Source of the DNA: CBDAKK01 sp965216965
GTDB lineage: Bacteria > Spirochaetota > Spirochaetia > WTKD01 > G963693115
Assembly: GCA_965216965.1 (NCBI GenBank)
Contig: CBDCGX010000056.1
Span: 1-11,475 of the forward strand
DNA length: 11,475 nt
Direction of reading: 5' to 3'
Part shown: piece after piece, positions 1 through 6,847 of the stretch
Numbering within the stretch: the stretch's first letter is position 1
Layout: each line of letters starts with the position of its first letter
The notes under the pieces: generated by a model
Seen by the model: the letters and a program-made list of their open reading frames with translations, nothing else
Told to the model about the DNA's origin: nothing
Databases searched by the model: none
Program-made: the position numbers and the translations under genes

Positions 1-506
1 AAGGTGAGAAGAAGAAAAAAAATCAAGGTAATAAACTTCTTATTACCATAGTAAAATACATAATATTTATATTATTGCTTTTGCTTTTTGTTGTAATAAT
101 TTCTATAATTACATATAGAACTTTACAAAGCCAATTTAGCATAACGAATAATGCAGGTCCGGTTGTTGTAAACCCAGAGCTTGCAGTGCCCGAAACACTA
201 GACTGGTTTACGCAAATAGGAGAAATTCGGGGAAATTTACTTGATAAAGCCCAAAAAACCTTTATAATTGACGTATATATAGGATATGAGGCTACAGATC
301 AGCTTACTTTGCAGGAACTTACACGAAGAAGGGTTCAAATACGTGAAAGAATAATGCTATATTTTAGCTCTCACTATGCAGTAGATATAGAGGGTGCAAG
401 AAACTTTATTAAAATGAAAAATGAACTGAGAGAAATTATCAACAGAATGATGAATAATAAAATAAAAGAAGTTGCGTTTAATTCTTTTCAAATAATTACT
501 TTTTAA
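1..506 (+). CDS. fliL: FliL, flagellar basal body-associated protein (5' end outside window)
   Basis: FliL is a single-pass inner-membrane protein that forms a ring around the stator and supports motor torque. The frame is open from the first bases (codons in phase from position 3) to TAA at 504-506, so the true start lies upstream; 167 residues are visible. They show a short basic stretch (GEKKKKNQGNK), one strong membrane helix (about YIIFILLLLLFVVIISII), then a periplasmic domain. The C-terminal pattern of ELREIINRMMNNK followed by KEVAFNSFQII matches the usual FliL ending, where a helix precedes a strand (LRxxIxxxIN...V.FTxFxIQ). A TTG at 75 could be called as a start, but it falls inside the membrane helix, so I reject it. 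Visible length is close to a full FliL, so little is missing. It is followed by fliM after 74 bases, as in other spirochaete motility operons, where motA and motB precede it. Confidence 0.88.
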   Translation, partial: GEKKKKNQGNKLLITIVKYIIFILLLLLFVVIISIITYRTLQSQFSITNNAGPVVVNPELAVPETLDWFTQIGEIRGNLLDKAQKTFIIDVYIGYEATDQLTLQELTRRRVQIRERIMLYFSSHYAVDIEGARNFIKMKNELREIINRMMNNKIKEVAFNSFQIITF

Positions 507-507
507 A

Positions 508-537
508 GCAAGTTACAAGAAAAGGCTTGCACTTTTT
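508..537 (+). terminator. Weak hairpin plus T-run between fliL and fliM
   Basis: GCAAGTT at 508-514 can pair with GGCTTGC at 524-530 (five Watson-Crick pairs and two G-T wobbles, nine-base loop), followed two bases later by TTTTT. This resembles a weak intrinsic terminator or attenuator just after the fliL stop codon. The stem is short, and the operon clearly continues, so if it acts at all it would only reduce readthrough or stabilise the upstream mRNA end. Chance pairing in AT-rich DNA is possible. Confidence 0.25.
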
Positions 538-568
538 AGGGAGTATCTACTATTATAGGATATAGGTT

Positions 569-583
569 GGGAGGGTTTTTTTG
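569..583 (+). promoter_or_regulatory. Shine-Dalgarno and TTG start of fliM
   Basis: GGGAGGG at 569-575 is a strong ribosome binding site, five bases before the TTG at 581-583. It fixes TTG as the fliM start, since no ATG or GTG in frame lies near and the predicted N-terminus MTEVLS fits spirochaete FliM. A run of seven T covers 576-582, ending in the start codon. Confidence 0.75.
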
Positions 584-1633
584 ACTGAAGTACTGTCGAA
601 AGTAGATGTAGATTATCTTTTAAATTCAATTGATTCAATTAACAAAGAAGTTGAGGTTGAGGGTGTAGGATCTATAGATTCTGCTACTAAGCTCATAGAA
701 AAACGACTAAAACTTTATGATTTTAGGAGACCAGACAGGTTTTCTAAAGATCAAATCAGAACAATTGAGATTATGCATGAAACGTTTTCTCGTCTTGTGA
801 CTAATAATTTAAGCACACTGTTACGTACTCCTGTTGATGTACGTGTTCAGTCAGTAACTCAAATTACATATGAAGAGTTTGTAAAGATTCTACCGAATCC
901 CACACTTTTTTCTATACTGGACATGCAGCCACTTAGTGGTTCTGCAATACTTGAGATAAACCCTTCTGTAACTTTTTCTGTCGTTGATAGATTATTAGGG
1001 GGGAATGGGAATATTGTTCTTAATCGAGAACTTACTGAAATAGAACAGTCTATATCAGAAAGTATTGTGGAAGGAATGTTAGGGTTTTTGAGAGAGGCAT
1101 GGCGTAGAATTATAAACCTTAGATTACACCTTATGCAAATAGAAACAAACCCCCAATTAGCACAGGTTATACCCCCTAGTGAAATGATGCTAATGATAAT
1201 GTTTAATTGCCGCGTAAATAATGTTGATGGTCTTATAAATATTGCAATTCCATATATAACTATAGAACCTATAATGTCAAAATTATCTGCTCATACGTGG
1301 TATGCGGCAGAAACACACGGGAAGGATGTAGTTGCTCAAGAGAAATTATTAGAAAATTTGAAAGAAATTAAAGTTGACGTAAGTGCCGTATTAGGAAAGC
1401 TTGATATGAGTGTAAGTGATATTATTTCTTTAGAAGAAGATGATGTTATACTCTTTAACGATATGAAATATAGTGATACCATTTCTGTTTTTGTTGAGAA
1501 AAAAGAAAAATTCAAAGCTATACCAGGTAAGATGGGAAATAAAAAAGCTGTTAAAATTGTTGAAGTGCTTGATAGTGAAATTGAAGATATCGTTTCTCCA
1601 GAAAGAAACATGTATTATAAAAGGAGAAGATAA
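581..1633 (+). CDS. fliM: FliM, flagellar motor switch protein (C-ring)
   Basis: FliM forms the middle of the cytoplasmic C-ring, binds phosphorylated CheY and contacts FliG to switch rotation. The 350-residue product has the family layout. Residues 5-17 (LSKVDVDYLLNSI) resemble the N-terminal CheY-binding motif LSQxEIDxLL. Residues about 40-235 are the middle domain, opened by LYDFRRPDRFSKDQ (45-58) and holding the RLLGGNGN segment (137-144), which corresponds to the GGxG loop that faces FliG. Residues about 255-328 are the C-terminal SpoA domain (LKEIKVDVSAVLGKLDMSVSD). A short charged tail ending in KRRR follows. Length is close to other spirochaete FliM proteins. The start is TTG behind a strong GGGAGGG site. 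The stop codon TAA overlaps the fliY start (TAATG), which suggests translational coupling of the two switch proteins. Confidence 0.96.
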   Translation: MTEVLSKVDVDYLLNSIDSINKEVEVEGVGSIDSATKLIEKRLKLYDFRRPDRFSKDQIRTIEIMHETFSRLVTNNLSTLLRTPVDVRVQSVTQITYEEFVKILPNPTLFSILDMQPLSGSAILEINPSVTFSVVDRLLGGNGNIVLNRELTEIEQSISESIVEGMLGFLREAWRRIINLRLHLMQIETNPQLAQVIPPSEMMLMIMFNCRVNNVDGLINIAIPYITIEPIMSKLSAHTWYAAETHGKDVVAQEKLLENLKEIKVDVSAVLGKLDMSVSDIISLEEDDVILFNDMKYSDTISVFVEKKEKFKAIPGKMGNKKAVKIVEVLDSEIEDIVSPERNMYYKRRR

Positions 1634-2856
1634 TGGATACTAATTCCACGACTGCATTATCTGATGATAACTCTGGTACTGTTTTTTCTGCTAACAATGA
1701 GGTTGAACATCTTAGAGAAAATATAGAATCTATTCTTTCTGATTTTTCAAGTAAAATATCAGAAAAAGTTGAAGAAGAAGTTATCGTAACGCTTTTGTCT
1801 CTTAAAGAAGTAAACGTGTTTGAAGGAGTAAGTGATGCTGGATGGTATATATCAAAAGGTGTTTTCACTGGGAGAAGAGAAGTTGTTTCTATAATTGCGT
1901 TCCCGTCACAACTTGCTTTAGGAATAACAAAAGACTCTAGCGTGGATGGAAAAGATTCCAGCAAAGAAAAAGTAAAAGCAGGTCTGAAAGATTTGGGTCA
2001 TTCGTTGATTGGCATAATTGCTTCTACTTTTGATAATCTTGTAGTGTCTATGAATGATTTTGATTTCGTAGAAGATATTGCTTCAGCTACTGATGAAAAT
2101 ATGGGGTTTATTCGAGCGGAATTTTCTATTGATAAAAGTGTGTTTTATATATTTTTAAGCAATGAAATATTATATTTATTTTCTAAAAATGAGGAGGAAA
2201 AAATGGAAACAGATGATATTATGACTGAGGTGGAGTCATTAGTAAAAAAAGAAGATAGTCAAGATGAGGCATCATCTATAAATAAAGATAAGGAAGGCGA
2301 TAATCCAGATGAAACGTCGCTTATGGGACAGGAAGAAACCACTCAAATTGACGAAATTATGAGTGATGTTGGTGGAGACATTAAAGAAGAGCAGCCTGAG
2401 AATAAAAATGATGGTGATGCTTTGCCTGAGTCTAAGCAAACACAAGATATTGCAAGCATTCTTAGTGGAACATCTAATTCCAGTGAATCTAGTTCAGGGG
2501 GAAATTCCTTGGGAGAAGAATTGTTAAGTGATGCTTCTCTACTTGATGTAGAGCTTCCTTCATTTGAAAAAGAAGAGACTTCTTTTTCAAACAATGATGG
2601 GCAGAAAATAGATATGCTTATGGATGTTAAAATGCAAGTTGCAGTTGAGCTTGGACATACAGAACGTACTGTTTCAGAAATACTTGGGTTAAGCCGCGGA
2701 GCTATTTTAGAGCTGCACAAGCTTGCGGGAGAACCATTAGATATTAAAGTGAATAATAAACTTATAGCAAGAGGAGAAGCTGTTGTTATAGATGAAAATT
2801 TTGGAGTAAGAATAGTAGAAATTATTAATTCTACTATAAAAAAGAATAAAAAGTAA
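1633..2856 (+). CDS. fliY: FliY, FliN-family motor switch protein with N-terminal domain and acidic linker
   Basis: This is the FliN-type part of the C-ring. The product has 407 residues, far longer than FliN of enteric bacteria (about 137), so it is the FliY type. Residues about 24-184 form a folded N-terminal domain of the CheC/FliM-middle kind expected in FliY; I do not see the acidic-Asn signature of active CheC phosphatases, so phosphatase activity is doubtful. Residues about 186-325 are a low-complexity linker rich in Asp, Glu and Ser. Residues about 326-400 are the SpoA domain, with MDVKMQVAVELGHTERTVSE, ILGLSRGAILEL, GEPLDIKVNNKLIARGEAVV and NFGVRIVEI, all clear FliN signatures. ATG at 1633 overlaps the fliM stop; AAGGAGAAG just upstream is the ribosome binding site. 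An internal ribosome site and in-frame ATG at 2203 (residue 191) is described separately. Called FliN in some spirochaete annotations. Confidence 0.93.
   Translation: MDTNSTTALSDDNSGTVFSANNEVEHLRENIESILSDFSSKISEKVEEEVIVTLLSLKEVNVFEGVSDAGWYISKGVFTGRREVVSIIAFPSQLALGITKDSSVDGKDSSKEKVKAGLKDLGHSLIGIIASTFDNLVVSMNDFDFVEDIASATDENMGFIRAEFSIDKSVFYIFLSNEILYLFSKNEEEKMETDDIMTEVESLVKKEDSQDEASSINKDKEGDNPDETSLMGQEETTQIDEIMSDVGGDIKEEQPENKNDGDALPESKQTQDIASILSGTSNSSESSSGGNSLGEELLSDASLLDVELPSFEKEETSFSNNDGQKIDMLMDVKMQVAVELGHTERTVSEILGLSRGAILELHKLAGEPLDIKVNNKLIARGEAVVIDENFGVRIVEIINSTIKKNKK
2191..2205 (+). promoter_or_regulatory. Possible internal ribosome binding site and start inside fliY
   Basis: GAGGAGG at 2191-2197, then five A, then ATG at 2203-2205, in the fliY reading frame (residue 191). 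Pairing to the 16S tail and spacing are close to ideal and as good as or better than those of the annotated gene starts here. Initiation would give a 217-residue protein consisting of the acidic linker plus the SpoA domain. The same bases encode Glu-Glu-Glu-Lys, so chance is a real alternative; whether ribosomes start here cannot be told from sequence alone. Confidence 0.4.
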
Positions 2857-2918
2857 ACATAAGCTGTTTAAATGAAAACGAGCTAATAGCATTACGCTTT
2901 ATTTATTTTAAAGACCTT

Positions 2919-2926
2919 GGGAGGGG
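2919..2926 (+). promoter_or_regulatory. Shine-Dalgarno of fliO
   Basis: GGGAGGGG, four bases before ATG 2931. It supports that ATG rather than the in-frame ATG at 3009 (residue 27), although starting at residue 27 would give a more ordinary signal peptide. Confidence 0.65.
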
Positions 2927-2930
2927 ACCT

Positions 2931-3692
2931 ATGCATATACGTGAAAAACAGAAGGAAGATGTGTTTTTTCTTCCTAGGATATTTTGCTATATTACATTTT
3001 CTCGTATTATGTTGATAAGTGTAATGTTCTATACTTGTGGGCTTTTGTTTTTTGGAGTAGAAACACTCTACGCTCAATTAGCGAATGATCAACAAGACAG
3101 TACTATTGTCAGCAACGACATAAATAAAAAAGAGAAGAACCAAAATACTACTACTATTAATGAAAATGATTTTAAACTTCCAAAAATAAATGATTCTATA
3201 GCTTCTGAGCAAGGACAAGTATTGTCTCCTATTAGTATTTGGGATACGCTAAGAGTGTTTTTAGTACTTATTATTGTTGTTGCCGTGGTATATTTATTCT
3301 TACAATTACTCAAAAAGTTTCAACGCAAATCTCTTACTAATCCAGATGTTATAGATGTCCTTTCAAATAAAACACTTGTTGGAGGAACAAGCATACAGCT
3401 TGTAAAAGTTGGAACCTCTTTATTCCTTTTGGGGACATCAAGCCAAAATATTACACTCATTAAAGAAATACAAAAAAAAGAAGAAATTGATGAAATAAAC
3501 CTCGTAATTTCTCATGTAGAAGGACACAACAGCTCTTTTTCAGAGAAAATACAAGAAATGTTTTCCCCAACAAAAAGAAAGAATAAAAGGAATGCTACAG
3601 GTAAACAAGAACCTTCAGTAAATAATTTATTTAAAAGAATACAGAATATTTTTGAAAAACCCCATGTGAAAGATGGAGAGTCGAATGTGTAA
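2931..3692 (+). CDS. fliO: FliO/FliZ-type flagellar export apparatus protein
   Basis: FliO is a membrane protein that helps FliP assemble into the export gate. The 253-residue product fits the spirochaete form (also named FliZ). Residues 1-26 are polar and basic, residues about 27-48 are a hydrophobic signal or anchor segment ending near LYAQLA, and residues 49-105 form a polar region likely outside the membrane. Residues about 106-127 (TLRVFLVLIIVVAVVYLFLQ) are the main membrane helix, and 128-180 are the cytoplasmic FliO domain with the family pattern IDVLSNKTLVGGTSIQLVKV then FLLGTSSQNITLIKEI. A Lys-rich tail follows. The start has a strong GGGAGGGG site; ATG at 3009 is the alternative. 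Position directly before fliP is diagnostic, since FliO sequences are poorly conserved. The end overlaps fliP. Confidence 0.86.
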   Translation: MHIREKQKEDVFFLPRIFCYITFSRIMLISVMFYTCGLLFFGVETLYAQLANDQQDSTIVSNDINKKEKNQNTTTINENDFKLPKINDSIASEQGQVLSPISIWDTLRVFLVLIIVVAVVYLFLQLLKKFQRKSLTNPDVIDVLSNKTLVGGTSIQLVKVGTSLFLLGTSSQNITLIKEIQKKEEIDEINLVISHVEGHNSSFSEKIQEMFSPTKRKNKRNATGKQEPSVNNLFKRIQNIFEKPHVKDGESNV

Positions 3693-4494
3693 GAAAGAAA
3701 CAATATTCTTTATGTTATTTTTTCTCTTTGTTGTAGGAGGTATTGGTTTTTCTCAGAGTGAGTTTGCACCTACTCCAAGGGCTCCGACACCAGGACAAGA
3801 ATCCTTACAAATACCTTTTATAAACCTTGATATTAGATCTCCAGAAAATGGCTCTGAGATAGCACTTTCTTTACAATTACTTCTTTTGCTTACAGTTCTT
3901 TCTTTATCTCCTGCAATTTTGATGTTAATGACATCTTTTTTGCGTATTGTAATAGTTCTTTCGTTTGTGCAACAGGCTGTAGGACTACAGCAGGTACCGC
4001 CTCGGCAAGTTCTTGTAGGCATTGCAGTATTCTTAACTCTTTTTATAATGTGGCCGGTATTTCATCAAATAAATACTGATGCCATACAACCTCTTACCAA
4101 GGGAGAGATCAATATACAAGAAGCATATCCAAAATTCATGTCTCCTATGAGACAGTTTATGTATCGACAAATGGAAAATGATCCAACAAATATTAGACTT
4201 TTTATGCGGCTTTCAAATCTTCCTTCTCCAGAAACATTAGCAGATGTGCCGTCTTATGTATTGATACCATCGTATATTCTTTATGAGTTAAGTGTGGCAT
4301 TTAAGATGGGGGTGTTGCTTTTTGTGCCTTTTGTCATTATTGATATAATCATAGCTTCCATTACTATGTCTATGGGGATGATAATGCTTCCTCCTATAAT
4401 GATTTCTCTCCCAGTAAAATTGGCACTCTTTGTTCTTGTAGACGGATGGAATTTACTTGTACAGCAACTTATATTAGGATTTGGAGGGCGATAA
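3685..4494 (+). CDS. fliP: FliP, flagellar export gate protein
   Basis: FliP is the main ring-forming subunit of the FliPQR export gate in the inner membrane. From the chosen start it has 269 residues: a cleavable signal peptide (MCKKETIFFMLFFLFVVGGIGFSQ), a short Pro-rich periplasmic stretch, then the conserved core with four membrane helices. Diagnostic motifs are LSLSPAILMLMTSFLRIVIV, GLQQVPPRQVLVGIAVFLT, SYVLIPSYILYELSVAFKMG and MGMIMLPPIMISLPVKLALF. I chose ATG 3685, which overlaps the fliO stop as ATGTGTAA and has GGAGAG at 3675-3680. An in-frame ATG at 3673 (four residues longer) has no ribosome site. The stop overlaps the fliQ start. Confidence 0.96.
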   Translation: MCKKETIFFMLFFLFVVGGIGFSQSEFAPTPRAPTPGQESLQIPFINLDIRSPENGSEIALSLQLLLLLTVLSLSPAILMLMTSFLRIVIVLSFVQQAVGLQQVPPRQVLVGIAVFLTLFIMWPVFHQINTDAIQPLTKGEINIQEAYPKFMSPMRQFMYRQMENDPTNIRLFMRLSNLPSPETLADVPSYVLIPSYILYELSVAFKMGVLLFVPFVIIDIIIASITMSMGMIMLPPIMISLPVKLALFVLVDGWNLLVQQLILGFGGR

Positions 4495-4763
4495 TGAGCG
4501 TAGGTGATGCAATTTCAATACTGAGGGCTGCCCTTTTTGAGCTTCTTATACTTTCAAGTCCAGTATTGTTTCTTGCAGTGGGAATAGGATTTATTATATC
4601 AATAATGCAAGCTATTACTTCTATACAAGAGCAAACACTTACTTTTGTTCCAAAAATGATTGGAATAATTGTTTTATTAATATTGTTAGGACCATGGATG
4701 GGTATCCATCTCATGAATTTTACGGAATCAATGTGGAGGCAGTTGTCGGTTATTGTGAGATAG
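4494..4763 (+). CDS. fliQ: FliQ, flagellar export gate protein
   Basis: FliQ is a small two-helix subunit that wraps the FliP-FliR core of the export gate. The 89-residue product has the family length and opens with MSVGDAISILRAALFELLIL, continues with SSPVLFLAVGIGFIISIMQA, and has the conserved ITSIQEQTLTFVPKMIGIIV loop and second helix. ATG 4494 overlaps the fliP stop (TAATG), with GGAGGG at 4483-4488. The frame is open further upstream to an ATG at 4446, but that would add 16 residues read from fliP coding sequence and lacks a ribosome site, so I reject it. Confidence 0.96.
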   Translation: MSVGDAISILRAALFELLILSSPVLFLAVGIGFIISIMQAITSIQEQTLTFVPKMIGIIVLLILLGPWMGIHLMNFTESMWRQLSVIVR

Positions 4764-4776
4764 CGACTGTGTTTAT

Positions 4777-5574
4777 ATGAATTTTCAATATTTACCAAGT
4801 GAGATATTTATGCTTTTACTTCTTTCTATAAGAGTTCTTGTTATACTTTCTTTTACCCCTGTAATTTCAATGGCACAAACTCCTTTTTTTGTTCGTGTTG
4901 TACTTGCGGTGCTTACTGCTTTTATAAGCCAGAATCTTATAACAACTACCATACAGATCCCGCAGGATTTTTATACAATGCTTAGTATGCTTATAGGCGA
5001 AGCGCTTATAGGTGCTGTAATAGGTGTTTTTATACAAATAGCATTTTTATTACTTGGAATGTTTTCTGAATTTTTTTCTACCCAAATGGGACTTCGTGCG
5101 GCACAAATTATAAATCCTCTTTCTCAAGTTGAATCTGCTATAATTGGTCAATTTGCAGGAATAATTGTACTGCTTGTGTTTATTACTTCTTTTAGTTTAC
5201 AAAAAATCTTTTATTATGGGATAGCACAAAGTTTTGTTATATTGAAATCTCAAGATCTTTTTCTTGCTTCAAGAGGAAGCGGAGGGGATTTTTTATCTTT
5301 TATATTTGTGCAATTTGCAAGGCTTTTTGAGCAGTCATTTGTTATAGCGCTACCGCTTTTTAGTGTGCTTTTTATAGTAAATATAGGGATGGCTCTATAT
5401 GGGAAGGTTGCTCCACAGATGAATCTACTTGTAGTAGGTATCCCTTTGCAAATAGGGTTAGGGTTCTTTGTCTTTTTTCTCTTTTTACCTAATATCGTTC
5501 ATGCTGCAGAAATATTTCTTGATAGAATGATTGAATTTATTAACATATTTTTTAGAGAGGCACAAAGATTATGA
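4777..5574 (+). CDS. fliR: FliR, flagellar export gate protein
   Basis: FliR is the single-copy subunit that closes the FliP ring of the export gate. The 265-residue product has the usual length and several hydrophobic helices. Family features include the opening MNFQYL, RVLVILSFTPVIS (residues 19-31), the segment MGLRAAQIINPLSQVESAII and the late motif GKVAPQMNLLVVGIPLQIGL. The ATG lies 13 bases after fliQ; no clear ribosome site precedes it, so translation probably depends on ribosomes leaving fliQ. A start at residue 12 (4810) is possible but would remove residues that fit the family N-terminus. The stop overlaps the flhB start as ATGA. Confidence 0.95.
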   Translation: MNFQYLPSEIFMLLLLSIRVLVILSFTPVISMAQTPFFVRVVLAVLTAFISQNLITTTIQIPQDFYTMLSMLIGEALIGAVIGVFIQIAFLLLGMFSEFFSTQMGLRAAQIINPLSQVESAIIGQFAGIIVLLVFITSFSLQKIFYYGIAQSFVILKSQDLFLASRGSGGDFLSFIFVQFARLFEQSFVIALPLFSVLFIVNIGMALYGKVAPQMNLLVVGIPLQIGLGFFVFFLFLPNIVHAAEIFLDRMIEFINIFFREAQRL

Positions 5575-6845
5575 TTTTGCAGATATATATTATTATCAAA
5601 AGAATCGCTACGTATGCTCACCAAACATGGAATGAAATATGTTCTTTATTAGATATACTGGTTTACATGTTTTTATATGCAAACACAATGAATTCTATGC
5701 GACACTATGAGAATATAAGAAATTATTGGCATATTGTAAATAATAAAAAATCTTTTTTAGATTTGTTACATGTACAGCTTTTTGCAGCAGAAGATGAAGG
5801 GCGAACCTTTGACCCTACTGAACATAAAATAAGAAAAGCTCGAGAAGAAGGGCGAGTTGCAAAGACACAAGAGCTTCCGTCTTCTTTAGTTATGCTAGGC
5901 GGCATAGTTTTGATTTGGGTATTAGGGGGGTATTTTTCGCGTTCTATGTTGAATGTATTTCAATATTATTTAGGACTATTGAATAATACTTCAATGGCAC
6001 TTGAATCTGCTACCGTAACCACTATTATAGTTACAATAATGAAAATTGTTTTACCTATATTTACTATTGTGTTTATTGCGGGTATATTAGGGAATGTTGT
6101 TCAATTTGGGTGGGCTCCAAGTACTAAATCTATTACTCCCGATTTTTCTCGTGTAAAATTCAATGTTGGAAAATGGCTAGAGAAAATATTTTCAATACAA
6201 GGAGTATATAGCCTTTCGCTTTCAATTATAAAATTGTTTTTTGTAACTCTTGTATTAATAATTAATGTTTTATTTCGCTTTGATATTATATCAAAAGCTT
6301 TAGATCAATCGCTTTTAAGTGGGATGATTCTTTCTGCAAAAATAGGTATTTTTGTGATCTTAGAAAGTGCAATTATGCTTATTATATTATCATTTGTTGA
6401 TTTTAGATTTCAATCATTTTTGTTTAAAGAACAACTTAAAATGACACGTCAAGAAATAAAAGACGAACTCAAAGAAAGTGAAGGAGATCCCGAAATAAAG
6501 CAACGCATTAAGAGGCGCATGCAAGAATTTATGAACAAAAATGTAAAAGAAAATGTAAGCGATTCTGATGTGCTTGTTACTAACCCGACTCACTTTGCAA
6601 TTGCTCTCAAATATGATAGAGATACAATGATTGCACCTAAAGTAATGGCAAAAGGAGAGGATCAACTTGCCTTTAGGATGAGGCGTCTAGCTAAAGAGTA
6701 TGAAATTCCCATTATAGAAAATAAGCCTCTTGCAAGAGCATTGTATTCTGATTTAGAAGTAGGCGAGGAAATCCCCGAGCGCTATTATAGAGCAGTGGTA
6801 ATAATATTTGAGCAAATATATAAAATGAAAGGAGAATATGTATAA
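5571..6845 (+). CDS. flhB: FlhB, export gate substrate-specificity switch protein, with N-terminal extension
   Basis: FlhB opens the export gate and switches export from rod-hook to filament substrates after cutting itself. The product has 424 residues. The canonical start region, FAAEDEGRTFDPTEHKIRKA (71-90), comes after about 70 extra residues. Four membrane helices follow at about 104-120, 150-178, 213-235 and 252-276, then a charged linker (KEQLKMTRQEIKDELKESEG) and the cytoplasmic domain. The self-cleavage motif NPTH is intact at 338-341, about 70 residues later than in E. coli, which matches the extension. ATG 5571 overlaps the fliR stop and has AGAGAGG ten bases ahead. Later starts (ATG at 5688 or TTG at 5763) lack a ribosome site, though one of them could give a normal-length protein. 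Function is near certain; only the N-terminus is open. Confidence 0.95.
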   Translation: MILQIYIIIKRIATYAHQTWNEICSLLDILVYMFLYANTMNSMRHYENIRNYWHIVNNKKSFLDLLHVQLFAAEDEGRTFDPTEHKIRKAREEGRVAKTQELPSSLVMLGGIVLIWVLGGYFSRSMLNVFQYYLGLLNNTSMALESATVTTIIVTIMKIVLPIFTIVFIAGILGNVVQFGWAPSTKSITPDFSRVKFNVGKWLEKIFSIQGVYSLSLSIIKLFFVTLVLIINVLFRFDIISKALDQSLLSGMILSAKIGIFVILESAIMLIILSFVDFRFQSFLFKEQLKMTRQEIKDELKESEGDPEIKQRIKRRMQEFMNKNVKENVSDSDVLVTNPTHFAIALKYDRDTMIAPKVMAKGEDQLAFRMRRLAKEYEIPIIENKPLARALYSDLEVGEEIPERYYRAVVIIFEQIYKMKGEYV

Positions 6846-6847
6846 TA

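Noticed and set aside
1551..1964. A 137-codon open frame on the minus strand across the fliM-fliY join.
   Set aside because: It lies wholly opposite two well-supported genes, has a Ser/Thr-rich composition typical of reversed coding sequence, and has no recognisable motif. The other minus-strand frames in the window are rejected for the same reason.
2863..2883. Imperfect hairpin GCTGTTT ... AAAC-G-AGC after fliY, as a possible terminator.
   Set aside because: The stem has a bulge, few G-C pairs and no T-run after it. The following gene has its own strong ribosome site, and the operon appears to continue.
3673..3684. Earlier ATG for fliP.
   Set aside because: No ribosome site precedes it, while ATG 3685 has GGAGAG upstream and a short overlap with the fliO stop. 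The effect is only four residues.
4446..4493. An upstream ATG in frame with fliQ that would add 16 residues.
   Set aside because: The added residues are fliP codons read in another frame, there is no ribosome site, and MSVGDAIS at 4494 fits the FliQ family start.
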